Source of the DNA: Pseudomonadales bacterium
GTDB lineage: Bacteria > Pseudomonadota > Gammaproteobacteria > Pseudomonadales > UBA7239
Assembly: GCA_028280345.1 (NCBI GenBank)
Contig: JANQLY010000002.1
Location: forward strand, 186,001-250,000
DNA: 64,000 nt
Direction: 5' to 3'
A model generated the notes under the pieces. That model was not told where the DNA came from, did not search any database, and saw nothing but the letters and a program-made list of their open reading frames with translations. A program made the translations under genes and the position numbers. Below are positions 56,968 through 64,000 of the stretch, piece after piece (position 1 is the first letter of the stretch; the number at the start of each line of letters is the position of its first letter).

Positions 56968-59133
56968 ATGCAGAGCACGACTTCTCTTGCCCCGGAAAGC
57001 TATCAACGTCTGCTTAATATTGCTCAGCGTATCACCGCAGAGAACAATATTTTGTCGCTATGCTCGTTGATTCTTGAAGAGTCAATGCAAATTACCTGTG
57101 CTGATGCAGGTACACTCTATTTGGTCAAGCACGAGGAAGAGCATCCATATCTGCAGTTTATGCTTGCGCGTAACAATAGCCTTGGTATTGACGAAAGTCT
57201 TGATACCGAGCGTACCATTGGGCGGCGGGTCAGTTTGTTTGATGATCTTGGTACTGCCAATCAAGGCAATATTGCTTCAAGTGTCTACCACAGTCGCGAG
57301 GTGGTAAACCTGGAAAATATTGATGAGGCCGGGGAGTTCGATTTTTCAGGCACGCGCAAATTCGATAAGGCCAATGACTATCACTCGCAATCTTTCCTCT
57401 GTGTGCCGTTGGTTAATGATCGTAATGAAGTGATAGGTGTGATCCAGTTGATTAATGCCCAGAGCGAAGAGGGTGGTGACAAGGGCGCTATAGTGCCGTT
57501 TGCGAAGGCACTGGAACCCGAGGTGACTTATCTTGCGGGCTTTGCGGCAATTGCACTGGATAATTTTTTACAGGGTGAACGACGCAAGGAACTGTTGTCC
57601 ACACTGTCATCCGAGTCAAACACCGGGCGTATGCTGGAGAAGATTCTCGCGGAAGCGCAGCATATCACCCATGCAGATGGCGGTACGATCTATCTGCTTG
57701 AGGAAGGAGATAACGGTCCGCAATTAAAATTTGCGTTAATGGTTAATAAGTCGCTTGATGTGTTTAGCGGTGGTTTTTCCGGTGAGGTAATTGATCTGCC
57801 ACCGGTGCCACTGTATCGCGAAAACGGCGAAGAAAATCACAATAATATTGTCACCTACGCGGCGCTGGTCAAAAAAACCTTGCGAGTCGAAGATGCTTAC
57901 AATACAGAGCAGTTTGATTTTTCCGGAACGCGGGGGTTTGATAAAAAATTCAAATATCGTTCTACCTCGTTTTTAACGGTCCCGTTATTAAATCACGATG
58001 AGGATGTGATCGGCGTTATGCAGTTGCTTAATGCCACAGATCCTGCATCCGGCGAAGTGGTGGCATTTTCCAAAACTTCTGTAGCGTTAATCAATGGTCT
58101 TGCTGCCTATGCGGCAATTGCGCTTAATAACCAGTTGTTGGTGCGCGACTTGAAAAACCTGCTCGACGCGTTTATCCAGTGCATTGCCCAGGCGATTGAT
58201 GCGAAATCCTCCCATACGTCTGCACACTGCCAGCGAATTCCTCTGTTAATGGAACTCATTGCCGAGGCGGCCTGTGAAGATGAAGGAGTATTCAGTGATT
58301 TTGATCTTGATGACGATGAGTGGTATGAACTCAGGGTTGCTTCGTGGTTGCATGATTGTGGAAAGCTCGCAACGCCGGATTCTGTGCTTGATAAATCCAC
58401 TAAATTGCATTTGATGCTCGATGGTATTGAGACTGTGAAGGCGCGCTTTGCTGCAGCAAAACAATCTTTGCAAAAGGATTACTATAAAGATCTCGCGCTT
58501 GCACAGAACCCGGAAATGACCACTGAACTCAAGCAGGAACTCGATGCACAGCTTGCTACACTTGATGAGGAGCTGGACTTTGTCGTGAAAAGCAACAAGG
58601 GCGGTGAGTTTATGGCAGAAGAAAACAAACAGCGCATCGCCGATATTGCCCGCAAAACATGGCTGAATGCAGAAGGCATTGAGCAGCCCCTGCTTACGGA
58701 AGAGGAAGTAAGTTTTCTCTGCATTGAGCGTGGAACTTTATCGACGGAAGAACGTAACACCATCAATAACCATATGTCGGTAACGATTGATATGCTGGAA
58801 TCCTTGCCGTTTCCACGCAAGTTGCGCCGGGTGCCGGAGTATGCAGGGGGGCACCATGAGCGCATGGATGGCACAGGCTTTCCCAAGGGGCTGACCCGCG
58901 AACAGATGTCGATTCCGGCACGTATGATGGCGGTAGCCGATATATTTGAAGCGCTGACTTCAAAAGACCGCCCGTATAAAGACCCGATGAAAATTAGTCA
59001 GGCGCTCGATATTCTTGGACGCATGAAAGATGATAATCATATTGACCCGGATATATTTGAGTTGTTTGTCAATACACGGGTTTGGGAAAAATATGCAAAA
59101 CGCGAGTTAATGCCTGAACAACTGGATATATAA
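56968..59133 (+). CDS. GAF-GAF-HD-GYP phosphodiesterase-like protein
   Basis: The preferred start is ATG 56968 (721 residues); an in-frame ATG at 56896 would overlap the divergent cyclase gene. Two tandem GAF domains are recognisable, each with a similar core (VNLENIDEAGEFDFSGTR and LRVEDAYNTEQFDFSGTR). The C-terminal HD-GYP domain has SWLHDCGKLATPDSVLDK (HD pair), HHERMDGTGFP, with GFP for GYP, and MAVADIFEALTSKDRPYK. A long insertion (about 80 residues, Gln/Lys/Glu-rich) sits between the HD pair and HHERMDG, larger than in typical HD-GYP proteins. It probably degrades cyclic di-GMP, linked to GAF ligands such as cyclic nucleotides, consistent with the cyclase next door. Confidence 0.88.
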   Translation: MQSTTSLAPESYQRLLNIAQRITAENNILSLCSLILEESMQITCADAGTLYLVKHEEEHPYLQFMLARNNSLGIDESLDTERTIGRRVSLFDDLGTANQGNIASSVYHSREVVNLENIDEAGEFDFSGTRKFDKANDYHSQSFLCVPLVNDRNEVIGVIQLINAQSEEGGDKGAIVPFAKALEPEVTYLAGFAAIALDNFLQGERRKELLSTLSSESNTGRMLEKILAEAQHITHADGGTIYLLEEGDNGPQLKFALMVNKSLDVFSGGFSGEVIDLPPVPLYRENGEENHNNIVTYAALVKKTLRVEDAYNTEQFDFSGTRGFDKKFKYRSTSFLTVPLLNHDEDVIGVMQLLNATDPASGEVVAFSKTSVALINGLAAYAAIALNNQLLVRDLKNLLDAFIQCIAQAIDAKSSHTSAHCQRIPLLMELIAEAACEDEGVFSDFDLDDDEWYELRVASWLHDCGKLATPDSVLDKSTKLHLMLDGIETVKARFAAAKQSLQKDYYKDLALAQNPEMTTELKQELDAQLATLDEELDFVVKSNKGGEFMAEENKQRIADIARKTWLNAEGIEQPLLTEEEVSFLCIERGTLSTEERNTINNHMSVTIDMLESLPFPRKLRRVPEYAGGHHERMDGTGFPKGLTREQMSIPARMMAVADIFEALTSKDRPYKDPMKISQALDILGRMKDDNHIDPDIFELFVNTRVWEKYAKRELMPEQLDI

Positions 59134-59166
59134 GCTCGTTTACTGAATAGCTGGAGTAAATCACTG

Positions 59167-60051
59167 ATGCGCATAGGCATGACGGTTCCGCTAATGGAGC
59201 CTGGTTTTGATCGTAGTTTGTTTGAACACTGGGTTAAATGTATTGATGAGGGGCCGTGGCATAGCCTTGCACTCGGTGAGCGCATTACTTTTTTAAATCT
59301 GGAATTTATGACCTCGCTATCGGCAGCGGCGGCTTGGACCCGGCGCGTAGAGCTGATTTCAACAATCAGTGTGTTAACGATGCACAACCCGGTATTGATG
59401 GCAAAGCAGTTTGCCACCGTTGATGTTATTAGCGATGGTCGCTTAAGCGTCGGTGTTGGCGTCGGTGGGCGCAAAGAAGATTACGATGCGATTGGTGCTG
59501 ACTGGAAACAGCGTCGTCTGGCAGTATTGGAAGATAGAGTAAATACGATGCGTCGTATCTGGAAAGGCGAGCAGGTGCTGGAAAATGCCAAACGCATTGT
59601 GGAGCCGCTGCCGGTGCAGCCGGACGGGCCGCAAATTCTCGCTGGTTCTATTGGGCCAAAGTCTATTCAGGCGGCAGCGCGCTATGCCGATGGTTTGAGT
59701 GGCTTTTCGTTTATGGCTTCTCTTCAGGAAATCGAAGAGGCCTTTACCCGTTTGCGTGATGCGTGGCAAGCTGAAGGGCGCGCTGGCAAACCGCGTCTGA
59801 TTGCGAGCTTCTGGTACGGTCTGGGCGAAGAGGGTAAGGAAAAGATGCAAGCCCATTTAACCCGCTATTTAAATTTCATGCCACAGGATTTGGTAGACGC
59901 AATGTTACCTGAAACCGGTTTTAACGGCAGCGTGGAAGAATTACAACACTTTCTCAGTGGCATAGAGGCACTTGGAGCTGATGATGTGATTCTTGTGCCG
60001 ACCTGTGCGGATGTTGCTGAAATAGAAATGTTGGCAAAAGTGTTATTTTAG
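59167..60051 (+). CDS. Luciferase-like oxidoreductase, third copy
   Basis: The 294-residue luciferase-superfamily TIM barrel has landmarks ISTISVLTMHNPVLMAKQFA, then TVDVISDGRLSVGVGVGGRKEDYDAIGA, PQILAGSIGPKSIQAAARYADGLSGF and the short helical end. It belongs to a group often labelled F420-dependent, but flavin use is equally possible. It lies 33 bp after the HD-GYP gene on the same strand, although a functional link is doubtful. Its last 4 bp overlap the convergent ketopantoate reductase gene. Confidence 0.85.
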   Translation: MRIGMTVPLMEPGFDRSLFEHWVKCIDEGPWHSLALGERITFLNLEFMTSLSAAAAWTRRVELISTISVLTMHNPVLMAKQFATVDVISDGRLSVGVGVGGRKEDYDAIGADWKQRRLAVLEDRVNTMRRIWKGEQVLENAKRIVEPLPVQPDGPQILAGSIGPKSIQAAARYADGLSGFSFMASLQEIEEAFTRLRDAWQAEGRAGKPRLIASFWYGLGEEGKEKMQAHLTRYLNFMPQDLVDAMLPETGFNGSVEELQHFLSGIEALGADDVILVPTCADVAEIEMLAKVLF

Positions 60052-61049
60052 TATTGTGCTAATAATGTCGAGTAAGCGTCGCTTCTTTTTTCCAGGCCTG
60101 TTTGTTCCAGCTTTTTTATAGTGTTGTAGACTTGCTGATTAGTTGGGGTAGGCACTCCAAGCTGCTTGCCTAAGCTAATAATTTCCCCGCTCAAATAATC
60201 AATTTCTGTTTGTTTGCCTTTCTCGAAATCCTGGGCCATGGATGATTTTGCTGTGGGGTCCATATCTGTCATGTTTTGTGCCATGCGTAAATAAATGGCA
60301 TTAGGTAGTCCAATCATAAATGGCAGGAAGTGTGTAGGCAGGGGAGTCACTTTTTCGGTTTGAATGCCTGCGGCTTTTAAGACTTCGAGTCCTTCGCGCA
60401 TACATCGGCACCACAATTTTCTGAAACTTCTATCTTCAAGACAGGTTTTCAATGGCTGCCCGGAAAGTGCATTTAACGGATTAATCAGATTCAGCAACAG
60501 CTTTGACCAAAGTACCCCGGTGATATTGCCCTTACTGATTGCAATCAGTTCGCTGTCGCAAAATAGCGTTTGCAAATCGATAGCAACATGTTGTTCCAGA
60601 TAGATTTCTCCGCTGGTTGAAAGCCTGAAGGTGTGGTCGTTGAGTTCAACCACATTGAATGTAACCATGCCACTCAATACAGTATTGCCGGGAAAGGCTT
60701 CTTTCAAGCGGGGGCCGTTCGATACGCCGTTTTGCAAAGTCAGCAACACGGTATTTGTGTTGAGATGGGGTTGCAGTTCATTAATGATGGTGTCAGTCAG
60801 CAGACTTTTCACAGCAATAATAAGTAGATCTGCTGTTTCAGTTGCCAATTTGCTGTCAGTTGTAAAAGTAAGTGTACCGGGAGGGTAGTGCTCTGTTTGA
60901 TCGTCGGGATAGGCAAAACTAAAACCGTTTTTTTCTATCGCACGAACCACACGGTCGCTGCCTTTGAAGGTAACGGCATGGCCCGACTTATGGCATTGCA
61001 GGCCGATGTAGTTGCCGATGGCGCCCGCACCAAAAATTGTAATTTGCAT
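60048..61049 (-). CDS. Ketopantoate reductase family (2-dehydropantoate 2-reductase)
   Basis: From ATG 61049 the product is 333 residues starting MQITIFGAGAIGNYIGLQ, the NADPH-binding Rossmann loop. ADLLIIAVKS and LLTLQNGVSNGPRL (the conserved Lys and Asn region) and VLWSKLLLNLINPLNAL (catalytic Lys in WxK) follow, then EQDFEKGKQTEIDYLSG-like sequence (SMAQDFEKGKQTEIDYLSGE) near the end. This is the PanE/ApbA pattern for pantothenate synthesis, but many family members act on other 2-oxoacids, so no symbol is given. It is divergent from the P450 gene, with a palindrome between them. Confidence 0.85.
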   Translation of the reverse strand: MQITIFGAGAIGNYIGLQCHKSGHAVTFKGSDRVVRAIEKNGFSFAYPDDQTEHYPPGTLTFTTDSKLATETADLLIIAVKSLLTDTIINELQPHLNTNTVLLTLQNGVSNGPRLKEAFPGNTVLSGMVTFNVVELNDHTFRLSTSGEIYLEQHVAIDLQTLFCDSELIAISKGNITGVLWSKLLLNLINPLNALSGQPLKTCLEDRSFRKLWCRCMREGLEVLKAAGIQTEKVTPLPTHFLPFMIGLPNAIYLRMAQNMTDMDPTAKSSMAQDFEKGKQTEIDYLSGEIISLGKQLGVPTPTNQQVYNTIKKLEQTGLEKRSDAYSTLLAQY

Positions 61050-61150
61050 GAGAGGTAATAGTGTTTTACATGATATGGCGCAAATACAGCGCACTCTATC
61101 ACGCTAGAATTGCTTCGTTAACTACTTATCATATATTTGTGCTAATGCAC

Positions 61151-61179
61151 TTGTTACACACGTGTGTACCTTTTATATT
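61151..61179 (+). promoter_or_regulatory. Promoter with overlapping 14-bp palindrome upstream of the P450 gene
   Basis: TTGTTA (61151-61156), 17 bp, TATATT (61174-61179), 40 bp before the P450 ATG. The spacer holds the perfect palindrome TACACACGTGTGTA (61155-61168), well placed to be a repressor operator, for example of a TetR-type regulator. No regulator gene is adjacent. Confidence 0.6.
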
Positions 61180-61218
61180 TAGACACTAATGATACGGTTT
61201 TAGGAACAGGTAACCATT

Positions 61219-62550
61219 ATGATGAATCTCGGTTTTGAAGAGTTTCGGGAAGATTATCTAAAGTATTGCAGTGAAGCACGTGAGCGCAATGAGGTGATTC
61301 ACCTTGATGTGCCCGAAGGCATGCCTTCAATGTATGTTGTCTCCAGTCACCCCGGTGTCAACGAGGTGCTTAAAAACGAAAACAACTACTTCGTTCACTT
61401 TGCCGATTACTTTGACTCCATTCCTGGCAAGTCAGAAGTTGATCAAAAAATTGCCGATATTTTCAGCAATAACCTCGGCAATGACGACCCTATCCACAAC
61501 GAGTTACGCAAGGATATTCGCAACCACTTTAATGGTGCTGCAGTCGATGATCACGGTCCGTTTATTCAGAAATGTGTGAATGCCCTGTGTGATTCGCTGG
61601 AGAAAAAAGCCAAAGCCAATAATGGTAAAGTGGAATTGCTGTGGGATTTTGCCCAGCCGTTGGCTTTTCTTGTGACCTGTCATGTGACTGGTCTTGAGTT
61701 TGAAGATGAGAAAGACAGGGAACTACGCATTGATCAGGCGGCAGAAGCAATTCTGTTGATCAACCTGCTGGCTACCGACGAAGAAAAACTGGTGGCTTTG
61801 GCGGCGCATGATGAACTGATGGAGTTTGTCGAGCGTCAATTGGCGAGCTTTATTGCGCGCTTGGAAAAAGACGCACGTACAGACTGCCTGCTCTATGATT
61901 TTGCAAAAAACATCAGTGAGAGCGGTGAGGCAAAACTGCGTGCCTATGTGGAGATTGTTGGTGGGTTGTTTCAGGCGGGCCTCGGTGTGAGCGGCAGTTT
62001 TTTATGTAACTGCCTGGATTTTCTGCTCAGCGGTGATGAATTTAACGAAGCGCATGTCGCCAAAGATTACTATCTGAACCCTGAAACGACTCGGGAAGAG
62101 CGCCGCGAAGCAATTTTTGAAATGATTCGTCTGACACAGCGTCGTCTCGGCGGTCTATTACCGCGTTATTCGCCAAAAGGTGGTGAATTGATGGGGAGTG
62201 AGATTAAAGAAGATAGTCTGGTATATATGAGTTTTGTTGTGGCGAATCGCGATCCGCAAGCCTTCAAGGATGCCGACAAGTTTAATCCACTGCGTAGTAA
62301 GGCAACCGTTGGTATGACCAAGGAAGAGATTTCGGCGCATCGCGCAGCTCGCAAGGAAAAAAACCTCTCCTTCAGTTTTGGTGAGCATATGTGCCCAGGC
62401 AAACGTATTTCGCTGGTGCTGTTGCAATATGCCTACGATGAATTGTTCAAACGTTTCCCGAATATGGAGTCGATTGAAATCGATTGTTTTAGTGAGGTGT
62501 TTGGCAAACCTTCAGCGGTGTTGTCTTACCATATGAATCTGAATATCTAG
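61219..62550 (+). CDS. Cytochrome P450
   Basis: The 443-residue soluble bacterial P450 has the haem-binding loop FSFGEHMCPGKR with Cys392 as iron ligand, the K-helix E..R in FEMIRLTQ, and VVANRDPQAFKDADKFNPLR before it. The oxygen-activation helix region (VEIVGGLFQAGLGVSGSFL) lacks the usual acid-alcohol pair (AGxDT), reading QAGLGVS instead, so proton delivery may differ. It is a non-membrane class I type that needs ferredoxin and reductase, which are not adjacent. An ATG pair at 61219/61222 follows AGGTAA. Substrate unknown. Confidence 0.92.
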   Translation: MMNLGFEEFREDYLKYCSEARERNEVIHLDVPEGMPSMYVVSSHPGVNEVLKNENNYFVHFADYFDSIPGKSEVDQKIADIFSNNLGNDDPIHNELRKDIRNHFNGAAVDDHGPFIQKCVNALCDSLEKKAKANNGKVELLWDFAQPLAFLVTCHVTGLEFEDEKDRELRIDQAAEAILLINLLATDEEKLVALAAHDELMEFVERQLASFIARLEKDARTDCLLYDFAKNISESGEAKLRAYVEIVGGLFQAGLGVSGSFLCNCLDFLLSGDEFNEAHVAKDYYLNPETTREERREAIFEMIRLTQRRLGGLLPRYSPKGGELMGSEIKEDSLVYMSFVVANRDPQAFKDADKFNPLRSKATVGMTKEEISAHRAARKEKNLSFSFGEHMCPGKRISLVLLQYAYDELFKRFPNMESIEIDCFSEVFGKPSAVLSYHMNLNI

Positions 62551-62670
62551 ATAGATCACGGCGGGCTTTTTGCCTCTTCTACAAAGGTGGGACATTTTTG
62601 TCCCATCTTGTCCAGCTAACTATAGATAGCTAACCTATGCCGGTATTCTCTTCGGTATCGAGGTTGCGCT

Positions 62671-63408
62671 ATGCTTGCAAGGACGCGTACCAATCACTTT
62701 CTCAGGGCCACACAGCCAGCGCTGGATATTACTGTACCTACAGGCCAGTTTTCAAAAACATTAAAACAGAGTGTTGCCGGGCGACAGGTAGCCAGCAAGT
62801 ATCCACATCTCTGGGATAGTCCGGCTAAATGGAGGGCATTGGAGAAAGTAGCTGCAACGGGTACAGGTGGCTTGGGCCAAATTGATAATTCACATCATGT
62901 GTCAGCAAAATATGCCGAGCATATTGGCAACATGTCACTGAAACACCCGGGCAAAGTCTCTCCTGCTTTTATAAGGACCCTGAAAGCGGTGCACAGGAGA
63001 GGTCAATATGAATCGAGCAGTGCGAGGGAGAGCGTTGCTCAGATGATTGCAGAAATTGAAAGTAATAGAAGTCGAACAACTCGGGTGCCGGTAACGCGTG
63101 AACCGATTTATGAGCGTGGTTTCAGGGCTTTGGTTAATAAAAATGAAAGCAATCTACGCTACCGTGCAAGTAGTGAAAATCGTGCTACCAGCGACTTTCC
63201 TCACCCTGAATTTACAAAAAGGAGGGGTGTTTTAACAAGGGATTCTGCGACGCTTGCGCGCTTTGCTGCAGTCAGTGGGGAGTTGTTCAAAGATAATTTT
63301 AAAACGCATCGGCAGAAGAGGTTGGCGGCAGCCTACAGAGCTGTGCCACAAGGACACAGTTCTTTGCAAAAGACTGAAGATGCGCCAGAGTTTCGAAAAA
63401 GATTTTAG
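62671..63408 (+). CDS. Basic orphan protein, unknown function
   Basis: The 245-residue product is rich in Arg, Lys, Ser and His with no signal peptide or membrane span. Segments such as YPHLWDSPAKWRALEKVAAT, then DNSHHVSAKYAEHIGNM, and AAYRAVPQGHSSLQK have a regular helical look, but I recognise no family. An upstream ribosome site is not obvious. It lies 120 bp after the P450 on the same strand and converges with the thioesterase gene. The composition would fit a nucleic-acid-binding or secreted-effector protein, which is speculative. Confidence 0.45.
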   Translation: MLARTRTNHFLRATQPALDITVPTGQFSKTLKQSVAGRQVASKYPHLWDSPAKWRALEKVAATGTGGLGQIDNSHHVSAKYAEHIGNMSLKHPGKVSPAFIRTLKAVHRRGQYESSSARESVAQMIAEIESNRSRTTRVPVTREPIYERGFRALVNKNESNLRYRASSENRATSDFPHPEFTKRRGVLTRDSATLARFAAVSGELFKDNFKTHRQKRLAAAYRAVPQGHSSLQKTEDAPEFRKRF

Positions 63409-63429
63409 TACAGCGTGTTAAATTGTATA

Positions 63430-63903
63430 TCAGTTAGCATTGTAGATTGCTTTGACTTCCTCAACGCTAACCCCGGGTGAAGCTTCCAGATCCTTGGGTA
63501 ATTTAAAAACGCCACTGCCACTGGCTTTGATATCACCCGCGGTGTTGCGAATCATGCCACGAGCAAAGCCCATAGTATTCGTGACTTTCAGGCACTCGAC
63601 ATCCGTGTAGATCCATTCGCCTTCAATAGAAGAAGAGAGATAGTCGATACTGATGTTGATTGTCGGCGTACCGGCGAACTTGCCAATGCGAAAGCCAACG
63701 GCACCGGCAAAGGAAATATCGAACATCGCCATATAAACCGCGCCGTGGCAGATGCCAATGCCATTCAAATGATGCTTCTGCACGGTTAAACCAAGAGTCG
63801 GGCCATCATCGTCTACCGAGATATACATCGGTGCAAAACGGTCGTTAAAACTGTTATCAAGCGGGAAGGGCATAAACCCTTCCGGCGGCTGTTTATCTGT
63901 CAT
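63430..63903 (-). CDS. PaaI-like hotdog-fold thioesterase
   Basis: From ATG 63903 the product is 157 residues (MTDKQPPEGFMPFPL); an upstream extension of the frame overlaps the end of the preceding gene and is unlikely. Hotdog-fold signature: VQKHHLNGIGICHGAVYMAMFDISFAGAVG, in which HGA replaces the commoner HGG of the 4HBT/PaaI group and the following Asp is the usual catalytic residue, then TINISIDYLSSSIEGEWIY. It hydrolyses an acyl-CoA, of unknown specificity. It starts 10 bp after the stop of the partial gene at the window edge, so both are likely in one operon. Confidence 0.85.
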   Translation of the reverse strand: MTDKQPPEGFMPFPLDNSFNDRFAPMYISVDDDGPTLGLTVQKHHLNGIGICHGAVYMAMFDISFAGAVGFRIGKFAGTPTINISIDYLSSSIEGEWIYTDVECLKVTNTMGFARGMIRNTAGDIKASGSGVFKLPKDLEASPGVSVEEVKAIYNAN

Positions 63904-63913
63904 GTGGGATCGG

Positions 63914-64000
63914 CTATGAGGCTTCCTGTTGGTAAACTTCCTCGGCATAGAACTGACTGAACCATTTGCGGTACTGGTTAATAGGGCCGTCGCCATCGCA
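63914..64000 (-). CDS. 3' end of an unidentified gene
   Basis: The frame enters from the right edge and ends at TAG (63914-63916). The 28 visible residues end WFSQFYAEEVYQQEAS, aromatic and acidic. Too short to identify; it precedes the thioesterase gene by 10 bp on the same strand. Confidence 0.55.
   Translation of the reverse strand, partial: CDGDGPINQYRKWFSQFYAEEVYQQEAS

Overview
The window looks like chromosomal DNA of a marine gammaproteobacterium. The conserved block rne–rluC–HAD phosphatase–S49 peptidase is arranged as in Pseudomonas and relatives. The rest (propionyl-CoA/methylmalonyl-CoA genes, three luciferase-like monooxygenases, a P450, a sulfatase, CHASE2 and HD-GYP signalling proteins) would suit a Cellvibrionales/Spongiibacteraceae-type organism. 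That placement is inference; there is no rRNA or marker gene to confirm it.

Layout. 1-7004 is ordinary chromosome: purC, msrA, a GT-C-like membrane protein, two luciferase-like oxidoreductases and an outer-membrane beta-barrel. 7005-29950 is an accessory region. It opens with a 12-kb gene for a Sec-exported RHS/YD-repeat protein of almost 4,000 residues, whose RHS shell stops just before its usual conserved C-terminal cap and continues into calcium-binding, RCC1-like, FG-GAP and RTX repeats. The missing cap is found twice downstream, as two small separately exported proteins with different C-terminal domains. Next come a fragment of a glutamate-1-semialdehyde aminotransferase-like gene, a sulfatase, a decayed P4-type integrase and three copies of a roughly 57-bp repeat. 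After these lies a two-gene unit (a STAND-like/TPR protein and an ATP-grasp ligase, convergent). It is flanked by 25-bp inverted repeats that include both start codons and resemble tyrosine-recombinase core sites. An intact tyrosine recombinase sits immediately outside. The region ends at tRNA-Ser(UGA), which is accompanied by partial tRNA copies and tandem repeats.

30183-36415 is the rne–rluC–gph-like–S49 block; RNase E has a long Arg-rich tail and a long leader. A small TSP3-repeat exported protein then interrupts the usual synteny. 37707-47262 encodes conversion of propionyl-CoA to succinyl-CoA (two-subunit biotin-dependent carboxylase, methylmalonyl-CoA epimerase, methylmalonyl-CoA mutase), with an ALG10-like membrane glycosyltransferase and a periplasmic protein in between. 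47604-50124 holds a beta-carbonic anhydrase with an altered zinc-ligand motif, a lipoprotein, a Tag-like protein and tRNA-Arg(UCG). 50205-59133 holds a B12-binding radical SAM protein and a likely envelope-signalling group (TPR/beta-barrel, FecR, CHASE2-adenylate cyclase, GAF-GAF-HD-GYP). The window closes with a third luciferase-like enzyme, a ketopantoate reductase, a P450 whose putative promoter carries a 14-bp palindrome, a basic orphan protein and a PaaI-like thioesterase.

Two loci stand out: the split RHS shell with separately exported caps (7609-21514) and the putative invertible two-gene switch (25116-28436). Both are read directly from sequence, but their functions are inferred.
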